Origin: VHBM01 sp052386635
GTDB lineage: Archaea; Thermoproteota; Nitrososphaeria; Nitrososphaerales; Nitrosopumilaceae
Assembly: GCA_052386635.1 (NCBI GenBank)
Contig: JBQTJY010000077.1
Coordinates: forward strand, 1 to 26,863
Length of the DNA: 26,863 nt
Direction: 5' to 3'
The notes beneath the pieces were generated by a model. That model searched no databases, was not told the origin of the DNA, and saw nothing but the letters and a program-made list of their open reading frames with translations. The translations under genes were made by a program, and so were the position numbers. Below, piece by piece: positions 7,331 to 14,929 of this stretch (position 1 is its first letter; each line of letters opens with the position of its first letter).

Positions 7331-7626
7331 TGCCATTTTCTGTTCGAGTTGCCAATTACCAAGGCAATCAGATGCTCAACATTTGTGATTCGCATCTTTT
7401 GGGAAAAAATGTATCTGAAAATGATCTGACTATAAAAATAAGTAGAAATTATTATGGTGAAAAGATAGTTGAGAAAGAAGAAGCAATTACACTTTTGAAA
7501 AGTTGCTCAATAATTAACATGGTTGGAAAAGAAACAATTTCTCTGTCATTAAGTTTGGGTATTGGCGCACAGCAAAGTATCAAAACCATTGATAGTGTTC
7601 CTTTCCTAATGGTTTTCAAAATGTAA
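7330..7626 (+). CDS. DUF424 family protein
   Basis: A 98-residue protein with the length and pattern of the archaeal DUF424 family (N-terminal FSVRVANYQGN, then NICDSHLLGK, and ISRNYYGEKIVEKEEA in the middle). The start is ATG 7330, sharing its A with the TAA of the aIF2-beta gene, so translation is almost certainly coupled. The family has no established biochemical role, but its steady place beside translation-factor genes suggests a role in initiation or tRNA handling. No metal-binding cysteine pair or membrane segment is seen. Confidence 0.82.
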   Translation: MPFSVRVANYQGNQMLNICDSHLLGKNVSENDLTIKISRNYYGEKIVEKEEAITLLKSCSIINMVGKETISLSLSLGIGAQQSIKTIDSVPFLMVFKM

Positions 7627-7635
7627 ATCATCACA

Positions 7636-7644
7636 ATTATATAC
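7636..7644 (+). promoter_or_regulatory. TATA box of the aIF1A gene
   Basis: ATTATATAC is centred 26 nt before GTG 7666, a close match to a leaderless archaeal promoter and one of the better ones in the window. It suggests aIF1A has its own promoter besides read-through from DUF424. Confidence 0.5.
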
Positions 7645-7665
7645 AAACTTGGAGATATTTGCCAA

Positions 7666-7977
7666 GTGGGTAAACGTAAAGTTCTCAATGAAAGCGAATT
7701 AAAAGAAATTCGATTACCAGAACAAGGAGAACTTCTAGGACGAGTAATTAAACTTCTTGGTAGTGATCAAGTTTTAGTAAAATGTACTGACGATGTAACA
7801 AGACGCGGTAGAATTCGAGGTAAACTAAAACGCCGAATTTGGATTCGTGACAATGACATTGTGGTAATTGCCCCTTGGGATTTTAAAGCAGACGAAAGAG
7901 GAGATATAGTATGGCGATTTACATTACCACAAGTTGACTGGTTAAAGGATAACGGTCATTTGCCAAAAGATTTCTAA
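7666..7977 (+). CDS. Translation initiation factor 1A (aIF1A)
   Basis: Binds the A site of the small ribosomal subunit and helps scanning and start-site selection together with aIF1 and aIF2. The 103-residue protein is an OB (S1-like) fold: QGELLGRVIKLLGSDQVLVKC at 20-40, RGRIRGKLKRRIWIRDNDIVVI at about 47-68, then the conserved PWDFKADERGDIVWRF (71-86). The start is GTG 7666, just after a good TATA box. It follows DUF424 by 39 nt. All key family motifs are intact. Confidence 0.95.
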   Translation: MGKRKVLNESELKEIRLPEQGELLGRVIKLLGSDQVLVKCTDDVTRRGRIRGKLKRRIWIRDNDIVVIAPWDFKADERGDIVWRFTLPQVDWLKDNGHLPKDF

Positions 7978-7991
7978 GATCAGCTTAAATT

Positions 7992-8000
7992 AATTTTTAT
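7992..8000 (+). promoter_or_regulatory. TATA-like box of the RIO1-KH-Top6 gene run
   Basis: AATTTTTAT is centred about 25 nt before ATG 8021. It probably drives the four overlapping genes that follow. Confidence 0.4.
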
Positions 8001-8020
8001 TCATCAATTTCTATAACAAA

Positions 8021-8800
8021 ATGTTGCCAGAAAAAATAACAGATAAGTTCGAACATGAAATTGATAAAAAGTTAGACACACAATCAAAACACAAAATCTT
8101 CGACGGATTCAAAAATAACAAAACAATCAACGAGGTTTTAGACAAAACAACAATAATGACTTTGTATGATCTGATAAACAAACACATAATTTCTTATGTA
8201 AACGGAGTGGTCCGTTCTGGAAAAGAATCACAGTTGTTTTGGGCAGTAGATAAAAATGGCAAAGATATGGCACTTAAGATATATCTTGTAAGTACATCGA
8301 GCTTCAAAAAACGTGCGTCATACATTTTAGGAGACCCACGATTCTCAAAGGTACGAACAGGCACGAGAAATCTGGTCTATTTATGGGCAAAAAAAGAATT
8401 CAGAAACCTGACTCAATGTGTTGAACATGCAATTCCTTCTACCAAGCCGATATATGTAACAAAAAACATTCTTGTAATGGAATTTATTGGAAAAAACGGC
8501 GTTCCTGAAAAAACCCTAGTTGAGGCAGAAATCTCTCAAAAAGACTATGAATTAACCATATCACTAATCAAGCGGTTGTATAAAGAGGCAAAACTTGTAC
8601 ATGGCGATCTATCAGAATTTAATATTTTCAAAACTGAAACTGGCCTGATCGTATTTGATCTTGCCTCAGGTGTTGATATACAGCACCCAAATGCTCATGA
8701 GTTTCTTAAAAGAGACATTAATAACATATCAAAATTCTTTGTAAAGCGAGGCCTAACAGTTGTTAATCCAGCTGATATTTTTGATTTGGTGACAAAATGA
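8021..8800 (+). CDS. rio1: RIO1-type atypical serine kinase/ATPase
   Basis: RIO1 is an atypical kinase that acts mainly as an ATPase in the last steps of small-subunit maturation. The N-lobe has the P-loop-like GVVRSGKES (62-70) and Lys86 in ALKIY; the flexible loop follows (90-118). The catalytic loop HGDLSEFNI (194-202) supplies Asp196 and Asn201, and FDLASGVD (212-219) supplies metal-binding Asp213. 259 residues fits archaeal RIO1. The start is ATG 8021 with a TATA-like box upstream. The last codon overlaps the KH gene start by 4 nt (ATGA), so the two ribosome-assembly proteins are coupled. LASG after the metal Asp differs a little from the more common form, but the key Asp is in place. 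Confidence 0.93.
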   Translation: MLPEKITDKFEHEIDKKLDTQSKHKIFDGFKNNKTINEVLDKTTIMTLYDLINKHIISYVNGVVRSGKESQLFWAVDKNGKDMALKIYLVSTSSFKKRASYILGDPRFSKVRTGTRNLVYLWAKKEFRNLTQCVEHAIPSTKPIYVTKNILVMEFIGKNGVPEKTLVEAEISQKDYELTISLIKRLYKEAKLVHGDLSEFNIFKTETGLIVFDLASGVDIQHPNAHEFLKRDINNISKFFVKRGLTVVNPADIFDLVTK

Positions 8801-9366
8801 GTTTTGAAAAATTAATTCGAATACCAACTGACAGGATAGGCGCACTTATTGGAAAATCAGGTAAAGTAAAAGAAAAAATTGAAAAAATTTGTCACGTTGA
8901 ACTAGAAATTGATAGTGAAACAGGTGAAACTATAATCAAAAGTAAAGGGAAAATTGAAGACATTCAACCTTTCAAAGCAATGGAAATTGTAACAGCAATA
9001 GGTCGAGGTTTTTCTCCAGACAATGCATTGAGATTACTAAAAGGTGAAAACACATTACATGTAATAGACTTAAGGGAGTTTGGCGCAAAGTCTCCTGCAC
9101 AAATTGAAAGGATAAAAGGGAGAATTATTGGAGAGGGAGGTAAGGCGAGGAAAAATATGGAAAAACTAAGTGATACAAACATTTCTGTTTATGGAAGAAC
9201 CGTTGCAATAATTGGTGAAACACACAAGCTTAAACTTGCTGTAGAAGCAATTTCAGCAATTTCACAAGGGAGTATGCATGGTTCAGTGTATGGTAAACTT
9301 GAAGCTGCAAGAAGGCGTGACAAGCTTGAAAAACTAAAATTGTGGGAAGATCAAAATGTCTTCTAG
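8797..9366 (+). CDS. KH-domain RNA-binding protein, Pno1/Dim2-like
   Basis: An archaeal relative of eukaryotic Pno1 (Dim2), which binds the 3' end of small-subunit rRNA during processing. There are two KH domains. The first has IGALIGKSGKVKEKIE (14-29) with the GxxG loop GKSG at 19-22. The second has RIIGEGGKARKNME (109-122) with GEGG at 112-115. 189 residues is normal. Start ATG 8797 overlaps the RIO1 stop by 4 nt, and the 3' end overlaps top6B by 11 nt. Pairing with RIO1 matches the eukaryotic partnership in 40S maturation. Confidence 0.92.
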   Translation: MSFEKLIRIPTDRIGALIGKSGKVKEKIEKICHVELEIDSETGETIIKSKGKIEDIQPFKAMEIVTAIGRGFSPDNALRLLKGENTLHVIDLREFGAKSPAQIERIKGRIIGEGGKARKNMEKLSDTNISVYGRTVAIIGETHKLKLAVEAISAISQGSMHGSVYGKLEAARRRDKLEKLKLWEDQNVF

Positions 9367-11191
9367 TAAAGAATCCTTTAATCAAATATCTCCAAGTGAA
9401 TTTTTTTATAGAAATCGTGATCTTGCAGGCTTTAGCAATCCTACAAGGTCTCTTTACACAGCAGTAAGAGAATTTGTAGAAAATGCACTTGATGCATGTG
9501 ACCAAGCAGGAATTCTACCAGATGTTTATCTGTCTATAAAAGCAGTTGATGACGAGCAAGCGGACCCAAAACCATACATTCTTACTGTAAAAGACAATGG
9601 GCCAGGAATAGATTCAAAACACATTCCGCTAGCGTTTGGTACAGTTTTGTATGGATCCAAGTTTGGATTAAAGCAAGCACGGGGAATGTTTGGCCTTGGA
9701 GCAACGATGGCTATTCTGTATGGCCAAATTACAACAAACAAGCCAGTAGTAGTCAAAAGTTCAACTGATGGACAAAGTCAAGACGAATATGAATTACTTT
9801 TAGACATTCAAAAAAACAAACCCATCATATTAAAACACAATACAAAAGAAGTATCAAAAAGAGGCCTTTCAGTAAGCATTTGTCTTGAGGGTGATTACTC
9901 AAAAGCTGGTTCAAAAATCAGAGACTATGTGTACCAAACATCATTGATTACTCCCTATGCTACAATTACTTTTGAAGATCCAAAAGGCGAAAAATTTCAT
10001 CAAACTAAAATTGTAAGAATAATGCCCCACGCACCTACTATCATAAAACCGCATCCTCATGGAATTGATGTTGAAACAATAAGAAGAATGATGGCTGATT
10101 CTCATTTTCAAATTCCAACCGTTGATAATAAAATGATCGAAAAGGTAAGAAAAGAACTTGGTTTGAAAAAAAAGAATTTGAATTATTCAGGAATTATGGA
10201 AAAAGTCAAAAAAAAATGGCCTGATCTATCTCGTCATGTCAGAGTTGTAATCGCAATTATGTCATTTCTCAAAATGGATTTTGAGAAACTAAACAAAATA
10301 AGAATTGATGATCTGGATATAGCAAACAAGAAACTAGTATATTGGGACTTTGGGGAATCAAAATCGATATCTCTAGATTTAGATCCAGAAAGTGAATACT
10401 ACAGGCAACTTACAAATACGGTTCAGGGTGAAACCTTAATCTCATTTTTAACAAAACGATTTCAACGTATAGGTCAGGCAACTGCAGTAAAATTTGCCGA
10501 ATTTGCAAACCTAAAACCCGAAAAAAGAATTGGAACAATGACAAATCAAGAGTTAGTTAAACTAAGTGACTCTTTACAAAAATTTGAAGACTTTCTTTCA
10601 CCAGACCCTAGCTGCCTTGCCCCGCTAGGAGAAGAACCACTAAAAAAAGGCATGGAACAATTTTTCAAACCTGATTTTTTAGAAGTTGTACAACGTGGGG
10701 CATCAGCATATTCAGGATTTCCATTCATAGTTGAAATGGGAATAGCATATGGTGGAAATATTCAGAGTGTTGGACAAACCGTATATCGCTTTGCAAACAG
10801 GATCCCATTGCTTTATGATGAGGGAAGTGACGTGGTATTAAAAGTGGTAAATGAGATAGACTGGACGCGCTATAAAGTGAAAAATGATGCCCCGCTAGTC
10901 ATTGTATCTCACATTTGCTCAACAAGAATTCCTTACAAAACAGTTGGAAAGGAAAATGTGGCAGATAGACCTGAAATAGAACGCGAATTACGTCTCGCTT
11001 TGCAGTTTTTGGCAAGAAAATTAGCGACTTTCATGTCCAAAAGGGGCCAAGCAGAAATGGAAAAAAAGCGTGCAAATCTGTACTCAAAGTACATTCCTCT
11101 AGTTGCACAATTTTGTACAGAGCTTGCAGGCAAGAAAAAAGAACCTGACTATAAAAAAATGCTAAAAATGGAGGCCATGGTTGAAGAATAA
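9356..11191 (+). CDS. top6B: DNA topoisomerase VI subunit B
   Basis: ATPase subunit of the type IIB topoisomerase that relaxes and decatenates DNA with a two-strand break. The GHKL ATP-binding fold shows EFVENALDA (39-47) with Glu42 and Asn43, the DNGPGID lid-base motif (80-86), and RGMFGLGAT (109-117). A helix-two-turn-helix region and a transducer domain follow (about 230-480), with a C-terminal extension; 611 residues is within the archaeal range. The start is ATG 9356, inside the end of the KH gene (11-nt overlap). Its own end overlaps the top6A start by 11 nt, giving equal supply of the two subunits. Confidence 0.95.
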   Translation: MSSSKESFNQISPSEFFYRNRDLAGFSNPTRSLYTAVREFVENALDACDQAGILPDVYLSIKAVDDEQADPKPYILTVKDNGPGIDSKHIPLAFGTVLYGSKFGLKQARGMFGLGATMAILYGQITTNKPVVVKSSTDGQSQDEYELLLDIQKNKPIILKHNTKEVSKRGLSVSICLEGDYSKAGSKIRDYVYQTSLITPYATITFEDPKGEKFHQTKIVRIMPHAPTIIKPHPHGIDVETIRRMMADSHFQIPTVDNKMIEKVRKELGLKKKNLNYSGIMEKVKKKWPDLSRHVRVVIAIMSFLKMDFEKLNKIRIDDLDIANKKLVYWDFGESKSISLDLDPESEYYRQLTNTVQGETLISFLTKRFQRIGQATAVKFAEFANLKPEKRIGTMTNQELVKLSDSLQKFEDFLSPDPSCLAPLGEEPLKKGMEQFFKPDFLEVVQRGASAYSGFPFIVEMGIAYGGNIQSVGQTVYRFANRIPLLYDEGSDVVLKVVNEIDWTRYKVKNDAPLVIVSHICSTRIPYKTVGKENVADRPEIERELRLALQFLARKLATFMSKRGQAEMEKKRANLYSKYIPLVAQFCTELAGKKKEPDYKKMLKMEAMVEE

Positions 11192-12284
11192 ATCAAAAAA
11201 AATATCAAAAACCAGTGAAGAAAGAAGAGAATCTCTTACAAAGCTGTTACAGGAACAAGGACTAAAAATCTATAGCGAGTTAGATAAAGGTGAATTTCCA
11301 AAGTTTTCAGTTCCAAGCAGATCTGTCAGCAATATTGTATATGATAAGAAACTTCGCCAATATATCCTTGGAAATGCTGCAAGCATCAGAAGTGCACGCA
11401 ACATGTCGCAGCTTCGCTCATTTACACAGCTAATCTGGTTAGCATTTTTTGCAAACAGACTAGTTCAAGAAAAAAAATCATCCACACTAAGAGATATTTA
11501 CTATTCGTCACAAGCATTTTCTATAGATTTTGAAGACCAACCAGAATCAGATAACATAATTGTTGATTTAGAGGCTGTACTGGCAAGACCAAGAGAGGAT
11601 CTTCACATATTTCCAGAAGAGAGAAGCAGTGTCTTTGGTGATCTTACTATAGAATATACAGTACCTGGATACGAGGGAAAGAGAACAAACCTCTCTGATC
11701 ATCCTGATGGTTACTTGATAGGACCAAGTCTTAGCAGTGCAGAGCTAGTTGACACAAGTGCTGAACTGGTTATAGCAATAGAAAAAGGTGGATTGTTTAC
11801 ACGATTTGTAGAAGAAAAGGTTGATAAAAAATTCAAGTCTATTATAGTTGATACTGCGGGACAAGCCCCTCGTTCTACAAGGTATTTGCTTAAAAGATTG
11901 CATGAGGAAATGGGTCTTCCAGTTGTAATTTTAACTGACGGTGATGTATATGGCGAGCATATAGCCATGGTAATAAAATCCGGTTCTGCAAATGCAGCAC
12001 ATCTACGTGAACTAACAGTTCCTGACGCAAAGTGGATAGGTGTATGGGCCACAGATATTGAAAAGTACAAGCTTCCTACAATTCCAATGACTGAATCTGA
12101 TATAAAACGAATCTATGATTTACAAAAAGATCCCAGATACCAAGAAGGTCTTTGGAAAAAGGAATTAGAGGTTTTTCTTAAAATAAAAAGAAAAGCAGAA
12201 CTTGAAGCATTTTCAAAATATGGACTCACAAATATTACAGACAAGTATCTGCCAGAAAAACTTGAGATTGCAAAAAGTCTATGA
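11181..12284 (+). CDS. top6A: DNA topoisomerase VI subunit A (Spo11-like)
   Basis: DNA-cleaving subunit, homologous to meiotic Spo11. The winged-helix domain carries RDIYY (104-108), whose tyrosine pair includes the residue that forms the covalent 5' phosphotyrosine link. The TOPRIM domain has Glu201 in VIAIEKGG and the DGD pair Asp253/Asp255 in ILTDGDVYGEH, which bind Mg2+. 367 residues is normal. The start is TTG 11181, within the last codons of top6B; no better start lies nearby, and the family N-terminus matches. The 3' end overlaps the minus-strand Hsp20-like gene by 6 nt. Confidence 0.95.
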   Translation: MKNKSKKISKTSEERRESLTKLLQEQGLKIYSELDKGEFPKFSVPSRSVSNIVYDKKLRQYILGNAASIRSARNMSQLRSFTQLIWLAFFANRLVQEKKSSTLRDIYYSSQAFSIDFEDQPESDNIIVDLEAVLARPREDLHIFPEERSSVFGDLTIEYTVPGYEGKRTNLSDHPDGYLIGPSLSSAELVDTSAELVIAIEKGGLFTRFVEEKVDKKFKSIIVDTAGQAPRSTRYLLKRLHEEMGLPVVILTDGDVYGEHIAMVIKSGSANAAHLRELTVPDAKWIGVWATDIEKYKLPTIPMTESDIKRIYDLQKDPRYQEGLWKKELEVFLKIKRKAELEAFSKYGLTNITDKYLPEKLEIAKSL

Positions 12285-12740
12285 TTTTTTTATACGTAGA
12301 GTAAGTACGCCATTTCTATATTTGAAATCGGCAATTTGCATGTCTTGTGAACCTTCGATTGGAATCTCTTTTGAAAAATGATTTGATCCACGTATATACA
12401 AAATTCCCTCAATCAAACGTACCATGATCTTATCTTCAGGACCAGGAACTTCAGCAACAAAAACGACTTCTTGCTCTCCTTTTATCAGATCATATACCCA
12501 GTTTTTACTTTCTGCCTCATGTGACGTGTACTTTGGCTTTTCTTCTTTTGTTAATTTTTTGAGAACGTGTACCCAATAAAACATTGTCAGTGCAGCTGCA
12601 CTAATTAAAATAAAGCTAACAAAACCCACATTTGCTCTCTGTGCCATAACGTACACTATTCCAAGAAACAAAATTACCATAATGGGAATAACAAAATTTA
12701 ATGATTGTTGATTAGAATACGCTCCTCGATAACTTGCCAT
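12279..12740 (-). CDS. Membrane-anchored Hsp20 (alpha-crystallin)-like protein
   Basis: A 153-residue protein that joins two membrane helices (residues 15-33, FVIPIMVILFLGIVYVMAQ, and 39-57, GFVSFILISAAALTMFYWV) to a C-terminal domain that looks like an alpha-crystallin beta sandwich: VVFVAEVPGPEDKIMVRL, then GILYIRG, KEIPI and the end motif YRNGVLTLRIKK. That last stretch corresponds to the NGVL-x-(V/I) strand of small heat-shock proteins. Cytosolic Hsp20s lack such helices. Start is ATG at 12738-12740. The likely job is holding or guarding proteins at the membrane, by inference. It ends 6 nt inside top6A on the other strand. Confidence 0.75.
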   Translation of the reverse strand: MASYRGAYSNQQSLNFVIPIMVILFLGIVYVMAQRANVGFVSFILISAAALTMFYWVHVLKKLTKEEKPKYTSHEAESKNWVYDLIKGEQEVVFVAEVPGPEDKIMVRLIEGILYIRGSNHFSKEIPIEGSQDMQIADFKYRNGVLTLRIKKS

Positions 12741-12780
12741 TTAGATCCATCACATGTTTACCAAATATAAAGCATCTTTG

Positions 12781-12790
12781 ATTTTTATTA
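12781..12790 (+). promoter_or_regulatory. TATA-like box of the 12813 gene
   Basis: ATTTTTATTA is centred about 27 nt before TTG 12813. Confidence 0.35.
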
Positions 12791-12812
12791 TCAAGTATCT
12801 GCTTTCAAAGTA

Positions 12813-13046
12813 TTGAAAGAGAAAAATTTCAAATTATCAACAAATGAAATATTTTTGAAAGGAACAATCATCGCAATAATAATTACAATCCCATCTATTA
12901 CCTCTTTCTTTATTGTATGGCATTTTTTGAACGACTTGATTTTATCAGCAATAATTAGTGTTGTAGTGCATTTCATATCTATGGGCTTTTCATTTAAAAT
13001 ATCAAAAAGGATATTTGCTGACAAAAATTTGAAAAATGACATTTAA
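12813..13046 (+). CDS. Small two-helix membrane protein
   Basis: A 77-residue protein with two hydrophobic helices (about 16-38, KGTIIAIIITIPSITSFFIV, and 41-60, LILSAIISVVVHFISMGFSF), each flanked by Lys. It starts at TTG 12813; there is no ATG in the likely range, and the TATA-like box upstream fits. No family recognised. The opposite strand also holds a long frame here (12791-13042), but the plus-strand frame has the membrane-protein pattern and the promoter. It precedes a TrmB-type regulator by 26 nt, so it may be the regulator's target or sensor partner. Confidence 0.5.
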   Translation: MKEKNFKLSTNEIFLKGTIIAIIITIPSITSFFIVWHFLNDLILSAIISVVVHFISMGFSFKISKRIFADKNLKNDI

Positions 13047-13051
13047 TTATA
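13042..13051 (+). promoter_or_regulatory. TATA-like box of the TrmB-type regulator gene
   Basis: TTTAATTATA is centred 26 nt before GTG 13073; it overlaps the end of the small membrane protein gene. Confidence 0.45.
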
Positions 13052-13072
13052 ATGGCATAACCCATATCGCTT

Positions 13073-13426
13073 GTGGATCTAAACAAAATAGAAAATGATC
13101 TTATTTCGGAAATAAAACTAACAAAAATTCAGGCACAAGTGTTTCTTTTAGTCACAACAGAAGGCAAAATGAACGTTGATGTAATTGCAAAAAAACTAGG
13201 AATTTCCATAACAGAAGCGTTGAATACTGCAAAAAAACTTGTTGAGGTTGGAGGTTTTATTGATATGTCAGAAACAGAATATGAAGCAATGCACCCTAGA
13301 TTTACTTCAGTTAATATGTATAGAAAAATGTGTGAAAGAGAAAATATAAAATTTCAAAAGAATGTAATAGTAGACAATATCGGAATCTCACTAGAGAAAT
13401 TTTATGATGATGCAAGAACTAAATAG
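13073..13426 (+). CDS. TrmB-type winged-helix transcriptional regulator
   Basis: A 117-residue DNA-binding protein. KLTKIQAQVFLLVTTEGKMN followed by VDVIAKKLGISITEALNTAK (about 16-60) is the TrmB-type helix-turn-helix, and AMHPRFTSVNMYRKM (82-96) is the short segment that follows this HTH in TrmB-like proteins. The large sugar-binding domain of full TrmB is absent, so it is an HTH-only form; such short forms are common in Thaumarchaeota. Start is GTG 13073, 26 nt after a TATA-like box. Target genes are not known. The next gene begins 22 nt downstream, so an operon with 13449 and 13857 is likely. Confidence 0.75.
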   Translation: MDLNKIENDLISEIKLTKIQAQVFLLVTTEGKMNVDVIAKKLGISITEALNTAKKLVEVGGFIDMSETEYEAMHPRFTSVNMYRKMCERENIKFQKNVIVDNIGISLEKFYDDARTK

Positions 13427-13448
13427 AACAATTATTACGTGAAGTTTA

Positions 13449-13847
13449 ATGAGTGTAAAGATGGAAACTTGTAATCATCAACCAGTATATTTTGCTGCAG
13501 TGAACATCAACATAAATGAGCGAACTATCGGTTCTGTTGATGTTTGGCGATGTAGTGTCTGTAAGAAAAAATTTTGCGAAGAAAAACAATTAGGCATTGA
13601 AACACTTACAGATATTGTAGGCATGCCAAAGATTGAGTCTGATGAAAAATGGGCAGTATCTGTTTGCAAACTACAAAAAGGAAAATACAAATGGCATCTT
13701 GTTAAATTAAAAGAAAACTCTGAAATCAAACATGAATGTTTAGATGAAAAAATTATCGCCCTAAAGGTAAATGACTACAAAATCGAAGATGATAATCATT
13801 GGAGTTTTCTTGTTGAAGATCATCTTAATAGAGCAGTTGAAATCTAA
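13449..13847 (+). CDS. Protein of unknown function with a possible Cys/His metal site
   Basis: A 132-residue soluble protein. ETCNHQP (6-12) and CSVCKKKFC (35-43) could together bind one zinc. The rest is beta-rich with several conserved-looking tryptophans (WHLVKL, HWSFLVEDH). It has no membrane segment and no catalytic motif I know. Start is ATG 13449, though an in-frame ATG (M5, 13461) could serve. It sits between the TrmB-type regulator and another small unknown gene on the same strand with short gaps of 22 and 9 nt. Confidence 0.6.
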   Translation: MSVKMETCNHQPVYFAAVNININERTIGSVDVWRCSVCKKKFCEEKQLGIETLTDIVGMPKIESDEKWAVSVCKLQKGKYKWHLVKLKENSEIKHECLDEKIIALKVNDYKIEDDNHWSFLVEDHLNRAVEI

Positions 13848-13856
13848 ATTAAAAAA

Positions 13857-14141
13857 TTGAATATTAAAGTACATATCAATAATGTACATGGAAGCCAGAT
13901 GGCAGCCAAAATAACTGGAAAATTTACCCTAGATGATAACTCTTTTAGGTTTAGCGCAATCGCCTTTGGAAGAATTGGTGGTCATAATGTGGGAGCTAAA
14001 ATCTCAAAATCAACAGAAAAATCATTAATAGAATTAGGCTATAATGTCGACGAGGTTATTTCAGAGCTTCAAAAATGCCTTTTACAAGGCGATATTACTC
14101 TACCAGAGGGATTGAAACGAGACACTTTTGTTGATGACTAG
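13857..14141 (+). CDS. Small conserved-looking protein of unknown function
   Basis: A 94-residue protein beginning MNIKVHINNVHG, with a Gly-rich central piece (IAFGRIGGHNVGAKIS) and a helical C-terminal part (ELGYNVDEVISELQKCLLQG). It looks like a small alpha/beta fold with no recognised motif. The start is TTG 13857, 9 nt after the preceding stop, and the TAG stop at 14139-14141 overlaps the mtnP stop by 4 nt in a palindromic CTAG. Codon use matches the neighbours, so I treat it as a real gene. Confidence 0.6.
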   Translation: MNIKVHINNVHGSQMAAKITGKFTLDDNSFRFSAIAFGRIGGHNVGAKISKSTEKSLIELGYNVDEVISELQKCLLQGDITLPEGLKRDTFVDD

Positions 14142-14929
14142 AATTCCGCATCTAATAATGCTTTTTCACAACTACAGCTCCGCGTTTTTGGAATGTCGTT
14201 AATTAAAACGGTTAACATCTTTTTTGTTGCATCAGAATTTTTTGATAAGGTTCCTATTACCTCCTTTGCAGTAACCGGTTTTTCTGCCCATACATCATAA
14301 TCTGTGACAGTAGAGATTGATGCGTAACACATTTGGGCTTCCCTTGCTAGCTGACACTCTGGTACAAGCGTCATTCCGATAATATCAGCACCTGTTGATT
14401 TGAAAAATTTTGATTCTGCTTTTGTTGAAAACCTAGGTCCCTGTATGCACACATAAACGCAATTCGTATGTATTGTTAGATTTTGGTTTTTTGCAACTTT
14501 TAGGATTGTACTTTGTAACTCAGGACAAAAGGGGTCGGCTACTGAAATGTGAATGACTCTTCCTTCCTTTGAAAACGAACCTTCACGAGATTTTGTAAAA
14601 TCAAGAAACTGTGTAGGTAACACAAAATGTCCTGGCTTGAGTTTTTCTTTTAAGCTTCCAACAGCAGAGGGCGCAATGATTCGTTTTACCCCCAGTTCTT
14701 TGAATGCCCAAATGTTTGCTCTGTAATTTATCATGTGAGGAGGAATGGTATGCTTTTTTCCATGTCTTGGCATGAATGCAATCTTTCTTTCCTTGGAAAT
14801 ACCCACAGTGATTGAATCAGATGGCTTTCCGTATGGAGTTTCCATTGTGATTTCATTACTTTCCTTTAAAAGACCTGAATCATAAATTCCAGTTCCACCA
14901 AAAATTCCAATTTCAACATCTTTTTCCAT
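14138..14929 (-). CDS. mtnP: S-methyl-5'-thioadenosine phosphorylase
   Basis: Splits methylthioadenosine, made by polyamine synthesis, to adenine and methylthioribose-1-phosphate. Family motifs: IGIFGGTGIYDS (7-18), the phosphate/ribose motif PRHG (54-57) with HTIPPHMINYRAN (60-72), APSAVGSL (86-93), QGPRFSTKAE (163-172) and GMTLVPECQLAREA (185-198). The C-terminus has a C-S-C pair (Cys252, Cys254), a CxC motif known from archaeal MTAP II enzymes, where it forms a disulfide. 263 residues is usual. ATG 14929 shares one base with the stop of apt (TAATG), so the two genes form an operon in which Apt recycles the adenine made here. Confidence 0.92.
   Translation of the reverse strand: MEKDVEIGIFGGTGIYDSGLLKESNEITMETPYGKPSDSITVGISKERKIAFMPRHGKKHTIPPHMINYRANIWAFKELGVKRIIAPSAVGSLKEKLKPGHFVLPTQFLDFTKSREGSFSKEGRVIHISVADPFCPELQSTILKVAKNQNLTIHTNCVYVCIQGPRFSTKAESKFFKSTGADIIGMTLVPECQLAREAQMCYASISTVTDYDVWAEKPVTAKEVIGTLSKNSDATKKMLTVLINDIPKTRSCSCEKALLDAEF

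Noticed and set aside
11711..12070. 119-residue minus-strand frame inside top6A
   Set aside because: Antisense to the TOPRIM domain of a well-supported gene, with no recognised motif.
12791..13042. 83-residue minus-strand frame opposite the small membrane protein
   Set aside because: The plus strand has two clean membrane helices and a TATA-like box at the right distance; the minus frame has neither. The choice is not certain, as both are short.
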